38,744 nt of DNA from a virus. A model generated the notes under the pieces. It searched no databases and was not told the origin of the DNA. It saw only the letters and a list, made by a program, of their open reading frames with translations. This document shows, piece after piece, positions 14,871 to 23,600 of this stretch. Position 1 is the first letter of the stretch. The number at the start of each line of letters is the position of its first letter. The position numbers were made by a program, and so were the translations under genes. The DNA lies in the IMG/VR virus record IMGVR_UViG_3300015164_000004, positions 1-38,744 of that record; one strand, 5' to 3'.

Positions 14871-15638
14871 ATGTTAGAAAACCTTAAAGCTGCCAACCTT
14901 AAGCGTTGGAGTAATATGAAAGTTAATACTTCTGCTATTACTGGCTTAGACAAAGTAGCCAAACGTTTGGTTGCTTCTAAGGCGCGTTATCAAGCAGTTG
15001 AAGCTAAGACCTCGGTGCCTTGGCCTGTGATTGCAGTTATCCACGAGCGCGAAGCTTCTCAAAGCTGGATGGCCAATCTTGCGCAGGGAGACAGGTGGGA
15101 TCGCGTTTCCACTCATATTCCTCGCGGTCAAGGCCCGTTCAAGTCTTGGGAGGAAGCAGCTATCAATGCACTCAAGACAGACCGCCTCTCCACATGGGGA
15201 GATTGGTCTGCTGGAGGTATGCTTGCTGCCTTGGAGAAGTACAATGGTTTAGGATACCAATCCAAAGGTATTCCTTCTCCGTATGTCTGGTCTAAATCTG
15301 ACCAGTACAAGTCTGGTAAATATGTCTCTGATGGTGTGTTCTCACGTACTGCAGTAGACGTACAAGATGGTTGTGCCCCTCTACTCAAGCGTATGATGCT
15401 CTTAGACCCAACCATTGATAAGCAATATCATTGGAATACTCCAGGTTCAGTTGCTAGTTCAGCCCCTGGTGTAATCGCCGTAGGTGCTGTTGCTGCAGGT
15501 GCTACTGCCATTGCAACGACTCCTCCACAACATATGCACTGGGCCATCATAGGTACAGTAACTGCTCTAGTTGTAGGTATCGTAGCCTGGTTAGTTTATG
15601 AATATAGAAACACCCCGGAGATCGTAGATGTTAAGTAA
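14871..15638 (+). CDS. Endolysin (muramidase-like) with C-terminal membrane segments
   Basis: The start is the ATG at 14871, preceded by AAAGGAAAA; the longer open frame from 14745 overlaps the fibre gene and is unlikely. In 255 aa, residues 49-61 read VPWPVIAVIHERE, where the Glu in HERE is the probable catalytic acid of a lysozyme-like fold. It is followed by LAQGDRWDRVSTHIPRGQGP and LEKYNGLGYQSKGIPSPYVW, typical of phage muramidases. The C-terminus has a strong membrane segment (about 224-242) and a weaker hydrophobic Ala/Gly stretch before it (about 193-210), so the enzyme may be membrane-tethered. The next gene overlaps by 11 bases. Confidence 0.85.
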   Translation: MLENLKAANLKRWSNMKVNTSAITGLDKVAKRLVASKARYQAVEAKTSVPWPVIAVIHEREASQSWMANLAQGDRWDRVSTHIPRGQGPFKSWEEAAINALKTDRLSTWGDWSAGGMLAALEKYNGLGYQSKGIPSPYVWSKSDQYKSGKYVSDGVFSRTAVDVQDGCAPLLKRMMLLDPTIDKQYHWNTPGSVASSAPGVIAVGAVAAGATAIATTPPQHMHWAIIGTVTALVVGIVAWLVYEYRNTPEIVDVK

Positions 15639-15972
15639 CTTCTGGGATGGTGTTAAAGTATTCTTCAAGCGTTCTGAGACTGTCTTCCTTGCACGTCTAG
15701 AAACTATTACTGGTGTTGTTATTGCTGGTGTAGGGGCTATGGATTGGTCTCCTCTATTATCTCTCAACATTCAGTCTGGAATTGATAGTACTGTAGTGAT
15801 GTGGTTAGGCGGTATCTCTGCTGCCAAAGGCATAGTCACCGAATGGGCACGTAGACGTAATGATCCAGTACTTGCATTGAATGCAGGCGATGACACTAAA
15901 GAAAACATAGCGGCTGCTAAGAAGTCGGCTAAGCAAACTATTACCAAGGTAACTAAAGAAGAAAAGAAGTAA
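15628..15972 (+). CDS. Probable holin, 114 aa
   Basis: Begins MLSNFWDGVKVFFKRSETVF. Hydrophobic stretches occur at about residues 25-45 (ITGVVIAGVGAMDW) and 50-70 (VVMWLGGISAAKGIV), followed by a long charged Lys-rich tail. Two membrane segments with a charged cytoplasmic tail fit a class II holin, the pore that releases or activates the endolysin. It overlaps the endolysin gene by 11 bases and the next membrane protein gene by one. Confidence 0.65.
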   Translation: MLSNFWDGVKVFFKRSETVFLARLETITGVVIAGVGAMDWSPLLSLNIQSGIDSTVVMWLGGISAAKGIVTEWARRRNDPVLALNAGDDTKENIAAAKKSAKQTITKVTKEEKK

Positions 15973-16346
15973 TGTGGACCTTTCTGTTAGGTTTAATCCC
16001 CTCTGCTTTTAGTTCTATTAAAGATATAACTTCAGCTATTTCAAATGAAAGAATAGCTGCCATTGGGGCTTCTACCAAGAAAGAACAGATCGCTGCAGAG
16101 GAAAGGGCTAACGCCCTTTCTTCTCAGCGAGATGTCCTCATTGCACAGAGTTCACACTCTAACTTACCTGTGTACATAGGTGCAGGTTTTGCCGTAGGCC
16201 CTATGGTCTACTTAAACAAGATCTTCATCTACGATAAAGTAATGGGGATAGGTTCTACAGACCCACTAGATCCTAACCTCTGGACTGTGGTAACCATAGT
16301 TCTAGGTGGGTATTTCCTGTATTCAGGTCTAAGGATATTTAAATAA
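15972..16346 (+). CDS. Lysis-cassette membrane protein, 124 aa
   Basis: Begins MWTFLLGLIPSAFSSIKDIT. An N-terminal hydrophobic segment, a helical Glu/Lys/Ala region with a coiled-coil pattern (TKKEQIAAEERANALSSQRD), and two C-terminal membrane segments (about 66-84 and 104-121) give a multi-pass protein. It could be a holin or antiholin partner of the gene before it, or a spanin-like protein; the coiled coil between membrane parts slightly favours the latter. One-base overlaps on both sides. Confidence 0.65.
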   Translation: MWTFLLGLIPSAFSSIKDITSAISNERIAAIGASTKKEQIAAEERANALSSQRDVLIAQSSHSNLPVYIGAGFAVGPMVYLNKIFIYDKVMGIGSTDPLDPNLWTVVTIVLGGYFLYSGLRIFK

Positions 16347-17479
16347 TGGCTTCACAAACTCTCCTAGAAATGACTCAAAGTATCTTGAGTTCTCTGGACT
16401 CAGATCAAGTTAACTCTATCTCAGATACTGTGGAGTCCCTTCAAGTAGCTAGTCTAATTAAGAATAAATATTATGATATTCTTAATAGAGGTAACCTTCC
16501 TGAACAGAGAAACTTACTTCAACTAACTGCCTCTGGAGATAGTACTCAACCTACCTTGATGTATGTTCCTGAAGGTGTCTTAGACATAGACTGGATTAAG
16601 TACTTCGACTCTAACCCAAACAACTCTCAAGAGGTAAGTCAGTTTGGTTCTTACTCCCATGGCGTAAACACAGATATAGTTTCTACTACTAACTGGACTA
16701 CTACATCTTCTACTTCTAATTCTATCTCTACAGGCGCACATACCTTTACTGTATCAGCTAGTCTACCTATTACAACTAACCAAGGTGTAATCTGTCAGTC
16801 TGGAACCAACAGTATGTTTGGTACTGTGACTAGCTACTCTAGTACTACATTAGTAGTTAATATTACTTCTATCATAGGGTCAGGTACGCACACAGACTGG
16901 GTAATAACCAATAGTGACTCCGGTTCTGTTCCTGGTTATAAATATGTAACTCTATTAGGTATAGACCAGTTCTTAGATATGATTAATAGGTTCAATCCTT
17001 CTGAGGACAACGTACGATCCTTCACCTTCCAAGAAGGTGGTTTGAACTTCACCTTCTATTATAAGAATGATATTCAACCTAGCTATTGTACTGTAATTGA
17101 GAATAGGTATGTAATCTTTGATAGCTATGACTCTAACTACGACAGTACACTTCAATCTAGTAAGACACTGTTCTATGGACTTAAAGTTACTCCATTCACA
17201 ATGGTGGATAGCTTTGTACCTGATCTAGATGACGATAAGTTTGCTCTCTTAATCAATGAAGCTAAGTCTTTAGCCTTCTATGAACTAAAACAAATGCCTC
17301 ACCCTAAAGCAGACCAGGAGATTAGGCGTCAATGGTCTTCTGTACAGAAGGGTAAGGCAGTATCTAATAAACCTACAGCTTTCGAACAACTGTCTAACTT
17401 CGGTAGAGTCCCACGTACAGGTGGTTACTCTAGTGGAGGTTATGGCGCATATAAATGGATGAGGCAGTCTGGACCATGA
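16346..17479 (+). CDS. Tail tubular protein A-like (head-tail adaptor)
   Basis: Equivalent of T7 gp11, which joins the portal to the tail nozzle. It begins MASQTLLEMTQSILSSLDSD, then TVESLQVASLIKNKYYDILN, the four-helix start typical of this family, and returns to family sequence at FALLINEAKSLAFYELKQ. At 377 aa it is much longer than T7 gp11 (196 aa). The extra length includes a Ser/Thr/Gly beta-module (about residues 115-195, ending TSIIGSGTHTDWVITN) that also occurs in the tail tubular B gene. It overlaps the next gene by four bases (ATGA). Confidence 0.88.
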   Translation: MASQTLLEMTQSILSSLDSDQVNSISDTVESLQVASLIKNKYYDILNRGNLPEQRNLLQLTASGDSTQPTLMYVPEGVLDIDWIKYFDSNPNNSQEVSQFGSYSHGVNTDIVSTTNWTTTSSTSNSISTGAHTFTVSASLPITTNQGVICQSGTNSMFGTVTSYSSTTLVVNITSIIGSGTHTDWVITNSDSGSVPGYKYVTLLGIDQFLDMINRFNPSEDNVRSFTFQEGGLNFTFYYKNDIQPSYCTVIENRYVIFDSYDSNYDSTLQSSKTLFYGLKVTPFTMVDSFVPDLDDDKFALLINEAKSLAFYELKQMPHPKADQEIRRQWSSVQKGKAVSNKPTAFEQLSNFGRVPRTGGYSSGGYGAYKWMRQSGP

Positions 17480-17796
17480 CTATTGATACACAGAACTATA
17501 AATATAATACTACTCCCAATGTAGAGTTAATGTTAAGGCCTATTGAAGGTTCTCCTAAGAACTCCATGGGTCTTACAGACAGACGTTTGTTCACAGGTGA
17601 GAATAAGATCCATCTAGCAATGGACCCACAGACTTGTCTCTGGACAGTCAAGTATGACTCTGGAGCAGTCCCTGAGAAGCTTAAGGGTAAGTACACAAAG
17701 TACAAAATGTTATTAGATTTAACTAAAGAATATTTCAAGAAACGTAATGTAGATATAGTAGAAATTAGAGATAAACAACTTGCCCCAACAGCCTAA
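17476..17796 (+). CDS. Hypothetical tail-region protein, 106 aa
   Basis: ATG at 17476 overlaps the previous stop (ATGA), so I prefer it to the in-frame start seven codons upstream. The protein begins MTIDTQNYKYNTTPNVELML, with a basic, beta-alpha pattern and no known motif. It overlaps the TTG start of tail tubular B by 17 bases. A small protein between nozzle genes is common in such phages; role unknown. Confidence 0.75.
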   Translation: MTIDTQNYKYNTTPNVELMLRPIEGSPKNSMGLTDRRLFTGENKIHLAMDPQTCLWTVKYDSGAVPEKLKGKYTKYKMLLDLTKEYFKKRNVDIVEIRDKQLAPTA

Positions 17797-20041
17797 TATT
17801 TCAGTCGAGAATAACTTTAAGTTAGGTCTGAAGACTGAATTCACTGGACTTAACTTCCCGGAGAATGCTTCTACAGACACAGACAACTGTGTCTTTTCTT
17901 ACATAGGAGAAGTCTCCCGTAGGTTAGGTATTGACTTCGAAGAGAACTTCGAACTGGTTAATATTGATCGCAATTTATCTGCAGTAACCTATTTCAAATG
18001 GTTGAATGCAGGTGGGGATGGCTTACATCCACTAGTAGTTCTTCAAGCTGGAGAGTTTCTTTACTTCTATTCTATTGCTGATTCCACAAATACCAGTCCT
18101 TTATCTCAACACAGACTCTCTGCAACAGTAAGCTTAACTACCTTTATTCCTTCTGGAGGTACCTCTCCATTCAATCAAGAATGTCAATTTGCAGAAGGTA
18201 ATGGTTATCTTTTTGTCTTTCACCCTACCTTAGATCCCTTCTATTGTACCTATTCTACAGGTTCAGTAATCACAGCAACTCCAATTACAGTTAAGATTAG
18301 AGACTTTGAAGGTATTGTTGAAAGTGGTTTGGATACAACCAGACCTACTGGCGTCACAGATATCCACAGGTATAATCTAGCCAATCAAGGTTGGGGTAAG
18401 TTCTGGGCTGACCCATCAGGAACAGCTAATTCCGCTACAATAGGGCTTCATAGTTGGGTGCTTAGTTCTGCAAACAACCCAGTTAACGTAGGAGATATGG
18501 TCACAGGAATAAGTGTCAGTCCATCTACAACCATTGTAGGTACTGTAGTTAGCTATGTAGGGACAACCCTTAATGTTCAAGTTACTTCTGTAACAGGGTC
18601 AGGTACGTCTAGTACATGGACCATACGTCCATACCCATTCAAGATAGAAGTGTGGAATACTGCTGTAGGTAACTACCCAGCTAATTCAGATGTATGGTGG
18701 AACTATAAGAATGCCTCTAATGTCTTCGATCCTGCTACTACAATAGCTAATGTTACTGTTAATGCAGGACCAGCCCCTAAGGGTTTCTATATCTTAGATG
18801 CCTTTCGTCAGGACAGAGCTACTGCAGGACAAGTACCTGGACTGGCTGTAGTATCTACTCTAGTACGTCCTAAGACTGGTTCTTGGTTCGCAGGTAGAGT
18901 TTGGTATGCTGGCGTAGATGCTACCAGCTTCTCAGAGAATATCTACTTCTCCCAGATAGTATTAAACCCAACTCAGTTCGGGAAGTGTTATCAAATCAAT
19001 GATCCTACCTCAGAGGATAGATTTGCTCTTCTTCCTTCTGATGGCGGAGTCTTACGTATTCAAGGTGCAGGGGTAATATATAAACTATTCCCAGTACAAA
19101 ATGGTCTATTAGTCTTTGCTTCTAATGGCATATGGTTCATCACTGGAAGTCAAGGTGTAGGTTTCACTGCTAACGATTACACTATAGTCCAACTATCAAA
19201 GGTACGTTCAATCTCAGGTACATCTTTCGTAGATGTCTTAGGTTGGCCTACTTGGTGGAATGAAGAGGGTATTTATAATATTACTCCTAACCAACCCGGA
19301 GGGTTGAATGTCAATTCTCTTACGGTGGGTACAATAGGATCTTTCTATGCTGACATTCCTCTTACTGCTAAGAGGTACGCCAGAGGCGACTACGATCCTC
19401 TTAACTACGTAGTACAATGGACGTATAGAGATGCTGAGGCAACTACTACAACTCAGAGATATGAGTTCAATAGAGTAATGAACTTTAATACCGCTACTTC
19501 TGCCTTCTACCCTTGGACTATATCTTTAATTACTAATGGTCCTACCATAAATGGAGTATGTTATGTTCCTGGTTTAGGAGGAATGAATATACCACCTTCA
19601 GCAATGAAGTTCATTACATCATCCTTGACTACAGGGCCTTCTTGGGAGTTTACCTTCTCAGAAGCTAGGGATGAAGATTACCAAGACTTTGCTTCTAACT
19701 TAGCTATTGATTACACCAGTTACTTTGTCACTGGCTATAAGATCTCAGGTAAAGCTGCAACTAGGTTTCAAGTACCGTATGTTTATTTATATTTGAATAG
19801 TGCCACATCCCAACAGTACAAGATACAAGGTAGATGGGACTTCTCAGCTAGAGGTACATCAGGTAGGTGGTCTACCTTTGAAGTAGCTGGAGTAGACTCA
19901 GCAGACTTCAATAAGTTCGTTAAGAGACATAGGATTAGAGGACGAGGTTTAGCCTTACAGATTAAAGTACAATCCATGTCTACCAAAGCCTTTAACATAA
20001 TGGGCTGGGCTATGTTTGAAGCAATAAACCAAAATGCATAA
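17780..20041 (+). CDS. Tail tubular protein B-like (tail nozzle)
   Basis: Equivalent of T7 gp12, which forms the tail nozzle below the adaptor. Length 753 aa, close to gp12's 794. The start is TTG at 17780 (MPQQPNISVENNFKLGLKTE), within the overlap with the previous gene. It contains the typical N-terminal stretch TGLNFPENASTDTDNCVF, a beta-propeller-like centre, and a C-terminal platform. Residues about 210-290 form the same inserted beta-module as in tail tubular A (VVSYVGTTLNVQVTSVTGSG). Followed by the internal virion protein genes. Confidence 0.9.
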   Translation: MPQQPNISVENNFKLGLKTEFTGLNFPENASTDTDNCVFSYIGEVSRRLGIDFEENFELVNIDRNLSAVTYFKWLNAGGDGLHPLVVLQAGEFLYFYSIADSTNTSPLSQHRLSATVSLTTFIPSGGTSPFNQECQFAEGNGYLFVFHPTLDPFYCTYSTGSVITATPITVKIRDFEGIVESGLDTTRPTGVTDIHRYNLANQGWGKFWADPSGTANSATIGLHSWVLSSANNPVNVGDMVTGISVSPSTTIVGTVVSYVGTTLNVQVTSVTGSGTSSTWTIRPYPFKIEVWNTAVGNYPANSDVWWNYKNASNVFDPATTIANVTVNAGPAPKGFYILDAFRQDRATAGQVPGLAVVSTLVRPKTGSWFAGRVWYAGVDATSFSENIYFSQIVLNPTQFGKCYQINDPTSEDRFALLPSDGGVLRIQGAGVIYKLFPVQNGLLVFASNGIWFITGSQGVGFTANDYTIVQLSKVRSISGTSFVDVLGWPTWWNEEGIYNITPNQPGGLNVNSLTVGTIGSFYADIPLTAKRYARGDYDPLNYVVQWTYRDAEATTTTQRYEFNRVMNFNTATSAFYPWTISLITNGPTINGVCYVPGLGGMNIPPSAMKFITSSLTTGPSWEFTFSEARDEDYQDFASNLAIDYTSYFVTGYKISGKAATRFQVPYVYLYLNSATSQQYKIQGRWDFSARGTSGRWSTFEVAGVDSADFNKFVKRHRIRGRGLALQIKVQSMSTKAFNIMGWAMFEAINQNA

Positions 20042-20049
20042 AGGACACA

Positions 20050-20622
20050 ATGGACCCGTTTAGTATGATGTTAATGATGGGAGCAGGCTTAGGACTCCAA
20101 GCGATTGGAGCAGGCATAAGCACGTCTGCTGCCTCAGATATTAACAAAGCCCAGAAACAACAGATCCAACTGGAACAACAAGTTGAACAACAACGTAAGA
20201 TCCAGATGGAGAATGAAAGTAGACGTATGAAACTGGAGAACTTACGTAAGGTTCAACAGGCTCAGTCTATGGGCATGGTTGCTGGTTCTAACCAGGGTGC
20301 TCTATTTGGTACAGGCTTCCAAGGTGGACAACAGCAAGCTTCTTCCCAAGGCATGTGGAATGAACAAGGGATGAACCAAAATTTACAGACTGGTGAGAAC
20401 ATCTTCGGTATTAATAGTCAAATCTCTCAACAGAAGATCCTCCAGGCTAACGCAGGACAACAAGCTCAACTAGGCTCTGCCATCACTTCCTTTGGGGGTT
20501 CTTTAATGGGCTCTGTCAATGCTTTCGGTAGAGTAGCCTCCGGCTTTGGAGGTAACCCTAAGACCACAACCTCAGGTTCTGGAGGGAATATCTATGGGCC
20601 GTACCAAGGAACCTTTTCTTAA
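20050..20622 (+). CDS. Internal virion protein, gp14-like, 190 aa
   Basis: Begins MDPFSMMLMMGAGLGLQAIG, a hydrophobic N-terminus followed by a Gln/Glu coiled coil (residues about 35-75) and a Gly/Gln-rich C-terminus. Size and composition match T7 gp14 (196 aa), an ejection protein that inserts into the outer membrane at infection. It lies directly after the nozzle gene and before the two large internal proteins. AAGGA ribosome site. The similarity is in layout and composition, not a motif. Confidence 0.8.
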   Translation: MDPFSMMLMMGAGLGLQAIGAGISTSAASDINKAQKQQIQLEQQVEQQRKIQMENESRRMKLENLRKVQQAQSMGMVAGSNQGALFGTGFQGGQQQASSQGMWNEQGMNQNLQTGENIFGINSQISQQKILQANAGQQAQLGSAITSFGGSLMGSVNAFGRVASGFGGNPKTTTSGSGGNIYGPYQGTFS

Positions 20623-23600
20623 TGCCTGAAAATTACTCCTTAGATACTACTCTTCCTGATCCAGGTGGCGAGTCCTTCTCTGTAGATACTTCTTCAGAGA
20701 GAGTAGCTACGCCTCTTACACCTCAGATTGCACAGCAACGTGCAGCTAAGGTAATGATCGGTATGCCTGGGTTCACAGACTATGAGTCTGCTCTTAAGTC
20801 CATCAATGATGGTACTGAAGTTCAATTACGTAATCAAGCTTCTATGTTCACTGACATGCAGAAGCTCCAGCAACGTCAGAGTGCTATTAGTCACTTCGTC
20901 AAAATGAAGGGTACTAATCTAGATAAAGAAGAGACTGGCTTCGTAGATAAATTAATCAACAGACCACCTAATACTAGACCTGAGACTGTCTTTGAAGAGA
21001 ACTACTCTTCTGTTCTTCTTAATGGTCTTAAGGAAGCTGCCACTAGGAACCCAGACTCCTGGTGGAATGAAGCTTATCAATTAGTGCCTAAGACTATGGA
21101 GAAGTCCATGGCAATAGGTTCTGATCTAAAGACTAAGCAACAACATGCTGATAACTTAGATGAGAAGGCTAATCGTGCTGCGCAAGAACAAGGCTATGTA
21201 GGCGCAGGCATAGATATGATTAAGAACTTTACCTATTTGTATAAGGTTCTTAAGCTCTCTGATATGTCGGAGAGAGGTGCTCTACTCGTAGGTTCTTCCT
21301 TAGATAAACAAGTAGGTAAGATGTACCGTCTACCTAATGATGAGTTTGTCAAGAAGACTACCGAGATTGTAGATAGATTAATTAAAGATAACCCTTCTGC
21401 TGCCGTAGCCTTTACTAAGGCACTCAAAGGACAGACTTATGCAGATAAGTTATTTGAAGACATAGACGCAGTTACAAACGTAATGGGTTTAGGTAATGCT
21501 GCCAAAATAGGTATGCCTACACTAAAGACTATCCAAGCTTCTAATGCAATTAAGAGTGCTGTTAAACAAACAGTTCAGACTGTAGACGCTCCTAGATTCT
21601 TACTTCCTGCTGAGATAGATGCTGCAGGAAGAAACTTCCCTAAGCAGATTACTACTCAGGAAGGCCCTCGTCTGATGCTTCCTGCCGAGATTGGCAGGGC
21701 TCAGGAAGGACTTAATCCTGCTAGGTTAATGACTCAAGAAGAGATTGGAACAGCTAAAGGAGCTATGCCTATTAAGGGTGAAGCTGGTCCTAGGCTCATG
21801 TTCCCATCTGAGATTGATAAAGCTCAGCGTGGCTTAGCCAATGCTGGGCGTATGCCTATTGAGCAGATACTCAGGGCAAGACAAGGTGTTGAACAACTCA
21901 CTAAAGATACTAGTGTTCTTAATAAAGATTGGACTGTTAATACTGAAGAGTTAAACGGTGTCTTAACACAACCTAAACATGATCCTGTTTCCCCTTCTGC
22001 AATATCAGAGGCTGTAGGTGATCCTAAGAGAGCCGGTCTTCAACAAGCTACCAGAGAATTAGGTAATAGCTTAGCTGGTACAGGTAACCCTATTCGTAAC
22101 TCTATTGAGTCCTTACAACAGGCATTCTCTAACACTGTCTCAGACTTAACTAAGAACCCTGGTAGATTAGGACAAGAGACAGTCAATAGAATTATAGAGA
22201 AGACACAACAACTGTCTACTTCATTCTCTGAAGCTGTAATGAACAATATGAAGGTAGAACGTCTTCCCTTCATGCTTTCAGTACAGAAGGAAGCTCAGAA
22301 GATATTAGAGAACCATGTAGAAGGTTACTACCCTGGTCTTGAGAACCATATTATGAATATAGGTGTTCGTAAGGATCCTGTGGATAATGTCTACTACCCT
22401 ATGTTTGTAATGGGTAAATCAGGTACAGAACAGTTCGGTTCCTATCCTTTAGCTCGTAATTTCATCTTAAATAATAGATTAACTAAGTTGGCCGAAGTAG
22501 TTAGAACTGATACTGGAGAAGTAGTAACTAAAGGTGTATTTCAAAAGGGTATTGGTTACCACGTAGTTCTTACGTCTAAGGCAGTAACTGAAACAGACCC
22601 AATCATCAGACACTTAGTAGAAACCAACCTAGAGAAGACTCCAGGTAATATCTTATCTGTATGGAATGCTAGACTAGGTACAGGTATTACTCCTAATGAA
22701 ACTCTATCGCTAGAGAATTCTCTGAATAGAGAAGTAGCTACCTATGGTACTAACAACTATTATGAACTAATCAAAGAACACAACAAACCTATTCAACAAC
22801 TTAGAGGCTTCTACGGTACTAAGAAACGTGAAGTCTGGAACGAATGGCAACAGGTAACTCAAGATATTCGTAAGGCTCGTGAGGTCGATCCTATCACTGG
22901 ACAGTTGCTCAAGGGTACGGAAGTTATACGTAACCCTGCTGACCTGGATAGATGGTATCAGAATATACACCAACGTAATCCTTCTGAACAAGAGACAGAA
23001 GCCTTCTATGCTTTCAAACGCTTAGAAGAGCTTAAGAATGCTTGGAAGGATCAAACAGCACACACCCTTAAGTTAAGAGAAGGTGCACAGACACATACTG
23101 TTTATACTCTAAAGTATACTCCAGACAAGTCTGGTAATACCAGTTCTATTGGGCATACCTTTGATGGTTCTCGTATTGATCCTTCAGACTTACCTAAACA
23201 AGGACACTCTGTTCTTGTTATGGGTAAGCAGCAAGGTCAAGAGAGGATCATGCAAGCTCTAGATATACGGACATTAGAAGCTTTACAAAATGGTACAGCT
23301 ACAGCATTCAAGGTCTCTAGACCGCACGAAATGCCCTTAGCTAACGTCAGTGAGAGAGCTGCTCAAACTATGCCTGAGTATGTGGTGTCTCACCCAGACT
23401 TAGGACACATCTCTGAACCACTGAGGTTTCGTAAGTTACCTAGAGAGACACCAGATTTTGACTATGAACACTTCACAGTCCAGCCTGAGATGATCCATGA
23501 TGCAGTAACAGATAAACACATATTCTTAAGAGACAAGACTCTCTCTGCTCATGTCGTAGGCGAAGAAGCTCGTACATTCACTAAGAACTTAAATGAGATT

